From Candidatus Fimimorpha excrementavium (GTDB lineage: Bacteria; Bacillota; Clostridia; Lachnospirales; Lachnospiraceae), in assembly GCA_018710785.1 (NCBI GenBank), contig DVJD01000105.1:1-59799 (forward strand): a stretch of DNA of 59,799 nt. Reading direction: 5' to 3'. Shown here one piece after another: positions 33,820-40,595 of the stretch (the stretch's first letter is position 1; each line of letters opens with the position of its first letter). The notes beneath the pieces are model-generated. The model had not been told where the DNA came from, ran no database searches, and saw only the letters and a list, made by a program, of their open reading frames with translations. The position numbers and the translations under genes are program-made.

Positions 33820-34932
33820 TCAATTAAATGGTATCGACTGTTTTTCCTTGATTTCCTTAATACAGGCGTATACCTGCGGCCAGGCACCGACAAGCACCCC
33901 ATTGATAAAATCATCCGGATAGTTCTCAATTGGTGTATTTTCTGGAAAATACCCTTTTAAGGCCACCACTTCCTGGATTTCAGGCTCTGATACAAAGTAC
34001 TGGTTCATCAGATCCCGCAAGGCTTTCGGGATATGAGAGTCGGGTTCCGGCTTTTCTGTTGAAACCGGTGGTCTTGGCGGTTCTGAGTTTTTTTCCTTTC
34101 TGGGCTCTGGCCCTTCTTCCTTATTTGAAACCTCCATTGTTGGCTGCTGCACCGGTGGCTCCGGGTTCACCTCTGGTACTGGTTTTTTATGTACCGGTTC
34201 CGGCGTATGATTAAAAATGAACGCAATCTCCTGATAATCGAAAGGAAGTTCCGGCGGCAGCCCTGCCCGGTTCTTCGCATCCCAGCATGGATGGTGGCTG
34301 GTGTACATGACACGGGTTCCTCCCTGTGCCTTATGTTTCTTCCCCTTGTCATCCACAGCAATCGCATAGGTCTTGTAATTGGCAAACAACACCATGTCCG
34401 CCCACTCCTTCACCAATGGAGCCGTTTGGGAAGACGTCTTTTTTCCCAGTTTCAACTCATACCGGTCATAGGCTCCCATTTCATCGGGCTGTTCAAATTT
34501 TCGCATCTGGGCATGGGCGGTCAGTACCACGTTGATTCCTTTATCAATCACCTCTGACAGTTTATTTAAAAAACGGCCAAACTCTTCTTTTACATAAACA
34601 TAACCATTTCCATAGCCAAAGTCCTCAATCCCTCGCTTTTGATGCTTATCGCAAATCGCCTGGATACAGTACTGTTCCGCCCAGTCAATGGTATCAATGA
34701 CCAGTGTTTTGCATAGACCAGGCGTGTTCTTCACTTCATCCACCAACTCCAACAGCATCTGCCAGCTGCTGATCTGCGGCGCCCTGGCCACGTCCAGGTC
34801 CTTTGTACTTCCTTCCGTATCAATGAATAAAGGATCCGGAAACTGGGAGGCAAATGTGGATTTGCCAATCCCCTCCGGCCCGTAGACCACAACTTTCTTT
34901 GCACTCTGGATTTTTCCTCTTGTAATTTCCAT
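33820..34932 (-). CDS. Sak4-like RecA-fold ATPase
   Basis: A 370-aa nucleotide-binding protein. The N-terminal 240 residues are a RecA-like core with Walker A GPEGIGKST (18-26), a likely Walker B TLVIDTIDW and VVLTAHAQMRKF. Such phage proteins (Sak4 type) anneal single strands during recombination. The C-terminal 120 residues have a Pro/Glu-rich linker and a short folded end with LRDLMNQYFVSEPEIQ. The start is fixed by a TGATG overlap with the upstream gene. Confidence 0.8.
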   Translation of the reverse strand: MEITRGKIQSAKKVVVYGPEGIGKSTFASQFPDPLFIDTEGSTKDLDVARAPQISSWQMLLELVDEVKNTPGLCKTLVIDTIDWAEQYCIQAICDKHQKRGIEDFGYGNGYVYVKEEFGRFLNKLSEVIDKGINVVLTAHAQMRKFEQPDEMGAYDRYELKLGKKTSSQTAPLVKEWADMVLFANYKTYAIAVDDKGKKHKAQGGTRVMYTSHHPCWDAKNRAGLPPELPFDYQEIAFIFNHTPEPVHKKPVPEVNPEPPVQQPTMEVSNKEEGPEPRKEKNSEPPRPPVSTEKPEPDSHIPKALRDLMNQYFVSEPEIQEVVALKGYFPENTPIENYPDDFINGVLVGAWPQVYACIKEIKEKQSIPFN

Positions 34933-36227
34933 CAAAATGTACCTGCCTTCCATTCTTTTTGTTCCGGCATGGCCGGGTGTTTCTGTCCTACCACATATCC
35001 ATCTTCAATAATGATGGAGCACTCATCCCCGGTGCTTACCCTGGTAGCAATTGCCTGCAGTCCCTCCTGTTCCAGCCAGGTGCCAAATTCCTGCAGTGTC
35101 TTCAGATCCATCTGCTCCAGCTTATCCAAAAGAACAAATCCACATTTGGGATTCAGTTTCCGGACAATTGCCGTGGATACCTTTAGCCGGTCGGACCCGG
35201 ACATGTTGTCCCATTTCTGCCCCTTGTAAATCAGTTCTCCGTCCTCAATTGCCAGTTCTGGCAGTGGAAGGTCGGCATGAAGCAGCAAATCCGTTTTCTT
35301 CTTCCTGGTCTCCATGATCTGTTTGGTCAATTCCTCGTACTGGCGCCGGTATTCTCTGGCATCCTCTTCCGCTTTATCCTTGTCCAGGTTCGCACGGACT
35401 TTCCGGTTAATTTCTTCAATATTGGCAATGCTATTTTCCAGTTCCGCTGTGGACTCATCACGAAGTTCTTCCGCAGACTTATAGGCGATTTGCATGTCAT
35501 GGTCTGCCTGGATCAGCTGTTTTTGATATTGTTCCAATTCCTCCTTCAAACGGTTTACCTTTTCCGCAAGGCGATTTCTTTCCGCGTGAAGTTCGAGCGC
35601 ACGATCCCGCTTCCGCTGATTTTCACCATTTCGCGCCAAAATTTCCTGCTGCTGCCGGATCAATTCCGAAGGGCTTACCAATTCTTTTGGTGCATCTGGA
35701 TAATACGGCTGTTCTTTTGCAAACTTTTCCTTCTGATCCGCTGTGCGGCCCACATATAAACGTTCATTGTATCGTTCCTTTTCTTCATTTTCCAGCTGAC
35801 TGAGCTGATCTCCCACTCCAATGATCTGCAGCAGCGTTTGCGCCTTTTCTCTCCCGGATGCTTCCATAAATTTTGGAAGATCCAGCGCCATCTGACTGAC
35901 AAACTCATTTAAGAGCTGCTGGCCGCCCTTCTTCCCGGACGGGTCTGTGACCTTCAGATCGCTGTTTTTTCCCTTTCTTTCCACCACAAGCCCATTGTCC
36001 ATCACAATATGTAAATTCGGCGGAATCACAGAGCCATTCCTTACCGGCTGCGACGGCCGATACCGATCACCTCCAAGTGCCCAGGCAATGGCATCCAATA
36101 CCGATGTTTTCCCCTGATTGTTGTCTCCACCAATGATGGTAAGACCACTTGCAGACGGTTCGATCTTAACTGCTTTTATCCTCTTGACATTTTCAATTTC
36201 CAACTGGTTTATTTTTATACCATTCAT
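34932..36227 (-). CDS. RecF/SbcC-like AAA ATPase
   Basis: A 431-aa SMC-type ATPase. The N-terminal part has GLTIIGGDNNQGKTSVLDAI (Walker A, residues 33-42), the middle is a long coiled coil (residues about 190-320, NRLAEKVNRLKEELEQYQKQ), and the C-terminus has the Walker B region KCGFVLLDKLEQMD with signature SGSDRLKVSTAIV. With no nuclease domain of its own, it probably works with a partner in DNA end processing or recombination. It heads the replication gene set with GGGA upstream. Confidence 0.8.
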   Translation of the reverse strand: MNGIKINQLEIENVKRIKAVKIEPSASGLTIIGGDNNQGKTSVLDAIAWALGGDRYRPSQPVRNGSVIPPNLHIVMDNGLVVERKGKNSDLKVTDPSGKKGGQQLLNEFVSQMALDLPKFMEASGREKAQTLLQIIGVGDQLSQLENEEKERYNERLYVGRTADQKEKFAKEQPYYPDAPKELVSPSELIRQQQEILARNGENQRKRDRALELHAERNRLAEKVNRLKEELEQYQKQLIQADHDMQIAYKSAEELRDESTAELENSIANIEEINRKVRANLDKDKAEEDAREYRRQYEELTKQIMETRKKKTDLLLHADLPLPELAIEDGELIYKGQKWDNMSGSDRLKVSTAIVRKLNPKCGFVLLDKLEQMDLKTLQEFGTWLEQEGLQAIATRVSTGDECSIIIEDGYVVGQKHPAMPEQKEWKAGTF

Positions 36228-36281
36228 CTTGATTTCTCCCTTCCCATTTGCTACAATAAAGAAGCAAAGTTATACATCTTT

Positions 36282-36431
36282 TTATTTGGCTGTCTGCGCT
36301 GCAACGCAGGCAGCCTTTTTCTTTCTTGCCCGCAGATTTGCTCTGCGCATCCGCTTAAACTGCTTGGCGCGCTGCTTATCCCTGATGCACAGAAACGCAT
36401 GCAGGCTGCTTAACTCAATCACTGCTCCCAT
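36282..36431 (-). CDS. 49-aa basic protein
   Basis: A small Lys/Arg/Ala-rich protein (MGAVIELSSLHAFLCIRDKQ, then KQFKRMRRANLRARKKKA). A GGGAGGTGA site lies upstream of this ATG. The basic C-terminal half suggests nucleic acid contact. It lies six bp after the previous small gene and before the SMC-type ATPase. No family recognised. Confidence 0.5.
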   Translation of the reverse strand: MGAVIELSSLHAFLCIRDKQRAKQFKRMRRANLRARKKKAACVAAQTAK

Positions 36432-36436
36432 TGGTC

Positions 36437-36628
36437 TCACCTCCCTTCTTCTGATATGATTTCCTGTCTCCACACATCCGGATCCAGCTCGATTGCATAG
36501 TCGAACATCTCCCGTGTCTCTCTTTCTCCGATAAGTCGATTGAGTTCCACTACCACACAAGCAAAATCGCATAAAGCTTCTCGTACTGTTCCATCAATGG
36601 ATACAGTTCCTTGATTGCTCCGAATCAT
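36437..36628 (-). CDS. Small early protein
   Basis: A 63-aa acidic helical protein (MIRSNQGTVSIDGTVREALC, then VVVELNRLIGERETREMFDY). The start has GGAGGTG nine nt upstream; a longer in-frame start has none. It belongs to the packed early operon between the small helix-turn-helix gene and the basic 49-aa gene. Function unknown. Confidence 0.55.
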   Translation of the reverse strand: MIRSNQGTVSIDGTVREALCDFACVVVELNRLIGERETREMFDYAIELDPDVWRQEIISEEGR

Positions 36629-36645
36629 TCTTCCATCACCTCCTT

Positions 36646-36882
36646 TCACCACGGGATCCGCTGCTTTTCTTCATCGGTCATTTCCAGAACACTAAAAATT
36701 CTTTTCAGTTCACCTCTTCGAAAATCTTCCGGATGATTCATCCGATCACACAGGGTGCTATACGCCATGCCTGTTTTCTTCGCAAGAATCTTCTTCGTTA
36801 TTCCGGCATTGATAATGCTGCCCTCAATAATCCCCCGGATGGGATCCGGCTTCTGTACACGTCCCAGTTTTACTGCTGGCAT
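36646..36882 (-). CDS. Small helix-turn-helix protein
   Basis: A 78-aa DNA-binding candidate (MPAVKLGRVQKPDPIRGIIE). The helix-turn-helix is visible in ITKKILAKKTGMAYSTLCDRM, followed by LKRIFSVLEMTDEEK. The start is set by GGAGGTG six nt upstream and by a close junction with the upstream tiny gene. It could be a Cro- or excisionase-like early regulator; I cannot choose. Confidence 0.65.
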   Translation of the reverse strand: MPAVKLGRVQKPDPIRGIIEGSIINAGITKKILAKKTGMAYSTLCDRMNHPEDFRRGELKRIFSVLEMTDEEKQRIPW

Positions 36883-36883
36883 C

Positions 36884-36988
36884 TCATTCACCTCCTTCCA
36901 GAACAATCTCTTCTGCTTGGATCGTCACATCTTTGGATGTAATATGTACCTCTGTCCCCTCTGTTTTTACTGTGATCTCTTTCACCAC
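36884..36988 (-). CDS. 34-aa ORF with GTG start
   Basis: A tiny gene VVKEITVKTEGTEVHITSKD and so on, ending EIVLEGGE. AAAGGA lies eight nt before the GTG. The start overlaps the stop of the previous tiny gene by one base (TAGTG), and its own stop is one base before the next start. The sequence is a plausible beta-hairpin protein. Support is geometric only. Confidence 0.4.
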   Translation of the reverse strand: MVKEITVKTEGTEVHITSKDVTIQAEEIVLEGGE

Positions 36989-37092
36989 TACTTCGTTCCT
37001 TTCTGATATAGCTTATACACTGTCCTCTCCGCTCCAGGCATGTTCGAAACCTTCGGCAGGTGTGGCAAAAAATCATCCTGCCATTCCTCCAA
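36988..37092 (-). CDS. 34-aa ORF overlapping the antirepressor end
   Basis: A tiny gene starting with TTG: MEEWQDDFLPHLPKVSNMPG and ending VYKLYQKGTK. It overlaps the antirepressor gene by 20 bp in another frame and is coupled to the following 34-aa gene. The pattern WxxxFLPHLPKVxxxPGAERTVY looks like a real conserved small phage protein, but the ribosome binding site (TAGG) is weak. Confidence 0.4.
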   Translation of the reverse strand: MEEWQDDFLPHLPKVSNMPGAERTVYKLYQKGTK

Positions 37093-37801
37093 GGAACCTA
37101 TTTGTGAAATACTGCTGCCCTTTTCCCGTCACCTTTGTTGTCTTGTTTATCTTCACTGATCCATCCGGATTATTGACAGTAGACTCCTTTACTTCGAAAA
37201 GCCCCATTTCCATGCTTCTTTGCGTCGGCATATTCCAGTCAGAGCCTTTTCGCTTAATCAGATAACCATTTTCTCTCATCCACTCAAAAAGACGTTTCTG
37301 TCCTGTTTCGACTCCGTTCTGTTTCAGAAGTTTCGCAAGGTCACCAATCAGGATGGATGTGTGACTGGCAGATACCGCATCTGCAAACAAGGCTTTCGGC
37401 TTCATCTGCCTGATCTGTTCTTTCTGGTCTTCAATGGTCTTATCCGCCATCCGTAACGCTCTGGCCATGATCTGCTCCGGCGTATTCCATGCTTTTTCCA
37501 GATCAAGGAAATACTGCCTATACATTCTTCCTTTTTCGGTGCGCTGAATCATACAGATTTGCTTGGCCATATCAACAGAGATGCTATAGTCTACTACTTC
37601 TCTTTTCACCTCCCTGTTCCCCTCGATTTGAACCCGCTCATTTTTGAGCAGGTTGAAATCCTTACCTGATTCAAAGCCATACTCTGTCATTCTTGGGAAC
37701 CAATCCTTAAAGGCTGTTTTGATTTCCAATCCATCATGTAAATCTCTTGCTGATACAGTTGGCTGCTCTGCGTCATAATTGATTTTGATTAATTCGTTCA
37801 T
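37073..37801 (-). CDS. Phage antirepressor (AntA/AntB plus KilAC)
   Basis: A 242-aa early regulator. Residues 1-110 match the AntA/AntB domain (VSARDLHDGLEIKTAFKDWF, YSISVDMAKQICMIQRTEKG). Residues 120-240 match the KilAC/ANT domain (SHTSILIGDLAKLLKQNG, LFEWMRENGYLIKRKG, TKVTGKGQQYFTNRFLGG). Such proteins inactivate the phage repressor on induction. The gene starts 20 bp after operator O1, so the repressor can block it directly. Confidence 0.88.
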   Translation of the reverse strand: MNELIKINYDAEQPTVSARDLHDGLEIKTAFKDWFPRMTEYGFESGKDFNLLKNERVQIEGNREVKREVVDYSISVDMAKQICMIQRTEKGRMYRQYFLDLEKAWNTPEQIMARALRMADKTIEDQKEQIRQMKPKALFADAVSASHTSILIGDLAKLLKQNGVETGQKRLFEWMRENGYLIKRKGSDWNMPTQRSMEMGLFEVKESTVNNPDGSVKINKTTKVTGKGQQYFTNRFLGGMAG

Positions 37802-37817
37802 GTGTCCTCCTTATTTA

Positions 37818-38057
37818 TTATATAGTTGAGTTTTTCTCAACTATATGCGTAAAAAAATAATCCTGAATATCTGTATATGGAATTTCGAGTGCTATGATTA
37901 TATTTTCTATCTCCTCCTGTCCCCAGTCTACGATATTATTGAGCTTATTACTTACAGAAACTTCTGAAAGTCCAATCTTTTTAGAAAATTCTGACTGTGT
38001 ACCATACTTTTCCTTAATACGTCCTCTTAATTTTCTGTAATCATATGTATTTGGCAT
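37818..38057 (-). CDS. DUF739 Cro-like regulator
   Basis: A 79-aa helix-turn-helix protein (MPNTYDYRKLRGRIKEKYGT, SEFSKKIGLSEVSVSNKLNN) of the DUF739 family, the Cro-type partner in Gram-positive phage switches. AGAGGTG lies before this ATG. Upstream in-frame codons lie inside operator O2 and are not used. The last codons (VEKNST) are encoded by operator O1, so coding and regulation overlap. It is divergent from the CI-like repressor. Confidence 0.85.
   Translation of the reverse strand: MPNTYDYRKLRGRIKEKYGTQSEFSKKIGLSEVSVSNKLNNIVDWGQEEIENIIIALEIPYTDIQDYFFTHIVEKNSTI
37821..37845. promoter_or_regulatory. Operator O1, perfect palindrome
   Basis: TATAGTTGAG, spacer TTTTT, CTCAACTATA: ten perfectly paired bases on each side. 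It overlaps the end of the Cro-like gene and lies 20 bp before the antirepressor start. Confidence 0.75.
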
Positions 38058-38079
38058 CTTTACACCTCTTTTCTTTTTT

Positions 38080-38096
38080 GTTGAGTTTTTCTCAAC
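38080..38096. promoter_or_regulatory. Operator O2 at the Cro promoter start site
   Basis: GTTGAG, TTTTT, CTCAAC. It covers about +1 to +15 of the minus-strand promoter, so a bound repressor would block the early transcript. Confidence 0.75.
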
Positions 38097-38103
38097 TACG
38101 CAC

Positions 38104-38132
38104 ATAATATCATTCTCCAAATATTATGTCAA
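38104..38132 (-). promoter_or_regulatory. Early (Cro) promoter
   Basis: The minus strand has -35 TTGACA (38132-38127), a 17-bp spacer and -10 TATTAT (38109-38104). The -35 is a perfect consensus. It lies between operators O2 and O3. Confidence 0.8.
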
Positions 38133-38140
38133 TAGTTTTT

Positions 38141-38155
38141 TTAAGTTTTTCTCAA
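38141..38155. promoter_or_regulatory. Operator O3, degenerate
   Basis: TTAAGTTTTTCTCAA differs from the consensus TTGAGTTTTTCTCAA by one base. It lies upstream of the early promoter -35. Confidence 0.6.
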
Positions 38156-38171
38156 TTTTTATAAATTATTA

Positions 38172-38200
38172 TTGATTTTTTCTTAACCATAATTTATAAT
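38172..38200 (+). promoter_or_regulatory. Repressor promoter with overlapping weak operator O4
   Basis: -35 TTGATT (38172-38177), 17-bp spacer, -10 TATAAT (38195-38200). The -35 is part of TTGATTTTTTCTTAA (38172-38186), two mismatches from the operator consensus, which suggests autoregulation of the repressor. Confidence 0.65.
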
Positions 38201-38232
38201 ACTTTTAAAGAAATTTTTAAAAGGAGGATACT

Positions 38233-38787
38233 ATGAGCAAGGTTGATATAAAGAATAGAATCAAGGAAGCATTAGAAATACGCGGTATCACTCAATCTGA
38301 ATTGGCTGAAAAAGCTAAGATCGACAAAGGACAACTTAGCTCATACATTTCAGGAAAATACAAACCGCGTCAAAGAAATATTGATGCGCTTTCTACAGCA
38401 CTTAATGTCAGCGAAGCATGGCTAATGGGATATGATGTGCCTATGGAAAGAAAAACATTCGAGCAACACTGGGATAAGGAAACAAAAGAATTTGAAGACA
38501 AAATCAATGCGTTTTATTATCAATTAAAGAGTATTGGATGGACTTACGAATGGGTAGATAATGAAAATTTGTATTTATTTACAAATGGCATAACATCTGT
38601 ACGAATAACACCTGAAGAATATAGCAATATGGTCGAACAATCACAAGAATTTTGTCGTAGACAGTTGCAAAAAATAATTTTAAAATCTAGTTCTTTGCTC
38701 GATGCCGCCCACACTCGTACTGATATCGACATACCCGAAGGTACAGATACATCTGAAAATGATATCATGGATGATGAAAACTTCTAG
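38233..38787 (+). CDS. CI-like repressor without peptidase domain
   Basis: A 184-aa protein. Residues 5-62 are an XRE helix-turn-helix (GITQSELAEKAKIDKGQLSS, LSTALNVSEAWLMGYDVPM). The C-terminal part is helical and has no S24/LexA self-cleavage domain, so inactivation would depend on the ImmA-type peptidase encoded next, as in ICEBs1. AAGGAGG lies upstream of the ATG. The gene starts the AT-rich plus-strand lysogeny module. Confidence 0.85.
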   Translation: MSKVDIKNRIKEALEIRGITQSELAEKAKIDKGQLSSYISGKYKPRQRNIDALSTALNVSEAWLMGYDVPMERKTFEQHWDKETKEFEDKINAFYYQLKSIGWTYEWVDNENLYLFTNGITSVRITPEEYSNMVEQSQEFCRRQLQKIILKSSSLLDAAHTRTDIDIPEGTDTSENDIMDDENF

Positions 38788-38827
38788 GTCCAGTTTATAG
38801 AATGCTATAGATTGGAGGTGTTGACTT

Positions 38828-39292
38828 ATGAATTATGAATCGCTTTTGGACGAAGCCCATCAGGATGGTCTTGTCGTAAAAGAAAAACCTTTAAAATATA
38901 ATAATGGCAGAATTAAGGGGATAAAAATAGCGATCCGGAATGATATCGATACAACGACAGAAAAATCCTGCATCCTTGCTGAAGAACTTGGTCACTACTA
39001 TACAACCACCGGAAACATCTTAGATCAATCAGTTGTAATGAATCGGAAACAGGAACGCCGCGCCCGGCTGTGGGCCTACGATAAAATGATTGGTTTAAAC
39101 GGCCTGATTTCTGCTGCTAAAGCCGGATGTCAATTACAGTATGAAATTGCTGAATACTTGGGAATAACAGAGGAGTTTTTAAATGAAGCATTGGCAGCGT
39201 ATCGCCAAAAGTATGGTCTGGGAAAATTGATTGATAATTATTGGATATGTTTTATTCCAAACTTACGGGTGTATGAGTATGAAATGGTATAG
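38828..39292 (+). CDS. ImmA/IrrE-type metallopeptidase
   Basis: A 154-aa putative peptidase of the ImmA/IrrE (M78, DUF955) type, expected to cleave the adjacent repressor. The active-site stretch is ILAEELGHYYTT (about 49-60): the usual HExxH is EELGH here, as in many clostridial phage versions, so metal binding needs testing. A downstream Glu in RKQERRARLWAYDKMIG would be the third ligand. It lies 40 bp after the repressor, with TTGGAGGTG before the ATG. Confidence 0.82.
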   Translation: MNYESLLDEAHQDGLVVKEKPLKYNNGRIKGIKIAIRNDIDTTTEKSCILAEELGHYYTTTGNILDQSVVMNRKQERRARLWAYDKMIGLNGLISAAKAGCQLQYEIAEYLGITEEFLNEALAAYRQKYGLGKLIDNYWICFIPNLRVYEYEMV

Positions 39293-39312
39293 AAAATCAA
39301 ATATTTGAAAGG

Positions 39313-40290
39313 GTGAATATTTTTTTGGAAGATTTAATTAGCCGTCTAACAGATAAATCCATAGAAGCATTTATTCTCGGGCTTGAAATATATAACAAGC
39401 CCACTATTAAATACAGAATTGAAGGATTTTCTTTCTTCATTGTAAATGCATGGGAATTAATGTTAAAAGCCACTTTAATTAAGCGAGGGGAAAGTATTTA
39501 TTTTGCCGATAAACCTGACAGAACTTTAAGCATTGAAAGTGTAGTCCGAAAGATATACACTGACAAGAATACACGAATCAGACTAAATTTAGAAAAAATT
39601 ATTGAATTAAGGAATATTAGCACGCATTATATTACAGAAGATTATGAAGTTAAGTACGCCCCTCTATTTCAGGCATGTGTGCTCAATTTTGTAAACGAAT
39701 TACAGCGTTTTCATAAAATTGATATAACGCAATATATTGCACAAAATTTTCTTACGCTTTCAGCTAGATACGAGCCATTATCCAATGAAGAAATTAGAAT
39801 TAAATATTCTCCAGAAATAGCTGAAAAGTTAATTAAACAGTCTAACGAAATTGATGTTTTAAGTGCTGAATACAACTCTGACAAATTTGCGATCAATATT
39901 AAGCAAAATTTGTACATCACAAAGAAAAAAACTGAGGCAGATTTTGTAGTAGGAATAGACTCACGTACAGATACTAAAGTGGCTATTGTTAAGGATTTAA
40001 AGGATCCATCAGATACCCACAAATATTCTTATCAAAATGTAATCACAGCTGTACAAGAGAGATTAAAAAAGAAAAACATAAGGCTCGGATACGAGCGCGG
40101 ATTTACACAATATGTCTTAAATCTTGTTATTGACTTTTATGACATAAAACAAAATATTAAATACGCTTACGAACATATTATCGGAAATCAACACTCTTTT
40201 ACATATTCTCAACAATTTGTTGATTTCGTTGTAACGGAAATAGAAAAAAATCCGCATAATTTCGTAGAAAGTTTGAAAAAGAGCAAATAA
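39313..40290 (+). CDS. DUF3644 protein with HEPN RX4H motif, cargo gene
   Basis: A 325-aa protein (or 321 from TTG at 39325, which has better spacing to GAAAGGG). The N-terminal about 190 residues match DUF3644: SIEAFILGLEIYNKPTIKYR, FFIVNAWELMLKATLI. ELRNISTHYI at residues 98-107 contains R-N-x3-H (Arg100, His105), the RX4-6H motif of HEPN ribonucleases. The C-terminal 130 residues resemble nothing I know. The gene is very AT-rich and sits between the peptidase and the integrase, a known hotspot for anti-phage genes. An RNase-based defence or superinfection-exclusion role is inference. Confidence 0.75.
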   Translation: MNIFLEDLISRLTDKSIEAFILGLEIYNKPTIKYRIEGFSFFIVNAWELMLKATLIKRGESIYFADKPDRTLSIESVVRKIYTDKNTRIRLNLEKIIELRNISTHYITEDYEVKYAPLFQACVLNFVNELQRFHKIDITQYIAQNFLTLSARYEPLSNEEIRIKYSPEIAEKLIKQSNEIDVLSAEYNSDKFAINIKQNLYITKKKTEADFVVGIDSRTDTKVAIVKDLKDPSDTHKYSYQNVITAVQERLKKKNIRLGYERGFTQYVLNLVIDFYDIKQNIKYAYEHIIGNQHSFTYSQQFVDFVVTEIEKNPHNFVESLKKSK

Positions 40291-40435
40291 AAAAAGATAA
40301 CCCCAGGCACATAGGAATGCTCAGTATAAAAATACCTACCCCATTTTGGGACCCAGTGTTTATCCTTCACAAGTTATCTTCTTTTATATAATACTATTAT
40401 TATCTTTATATGTCAATAATTATTACAATAATCAA

Positions 40436-40465
40436 AAAACCGCCCCTGCGCTAACAGGGACGGCC
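40436..40465 (-). terminator. Terminator on the minus strand, before integrase
   Basis: The minus strand has CCGTCCCTG, loop TTAGCG, CAGGGGCGG and TTTTTTG. It would stop transcription coming from the tRNA-Leu/attR side against the integrase gene and so protect the lysogeny module. Confidence 0.65.
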
Positions 40466-40470
40466 TACCA

Positions 40471-40513
40471 AAGAATGATATATATTTCCAGCAAAAATAT
40501 TGTATCATTCTTC
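40471..40513. repeat. Inverted repeat upstream of integrase, shared with left end
   Basis: AAGAATGATATA at the left and TGTATCATTCTT at the right can pair over 12 positions with one mismatch. The right arm together with flanking bases (40497-40513) is the exact complement of 394-410 near attL. Confidence 0.5.
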
Positions 40514-40595
40514 GGGCGCCCAATCAATCCCGGAACGTTTGTTCTTTAGGGGGCGTTATTTTTGTACACAAAAATCGAAGAAAGGAATGATGTAT

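Larger units (their letters stand above)
40291..40595. other. Non-coding gap upstream of integrase
   Basis: No gene here. It holds a minus-strand terminator, an imperfect 42-bp inverted repeat and the integrase ribosome binding site. It is AT-rich up to 40440. Confidence 0.5.

Noticed and set aside
34932-36227. SMC-like ATPase considered as a defence (RecF/Wadjet/OLD type) gene
   Set aside because: It is embedded by overlaps in a standard phage recombination module with Sak4-like, DUF669 and helicase genes, so a recombination role is simpler.
40346-40549. Possible 67-aa plus-strand gene before the integrase
   Set aside because: No ribosome binding site; it runs through the minus-strand terminator and the inverted repeat.
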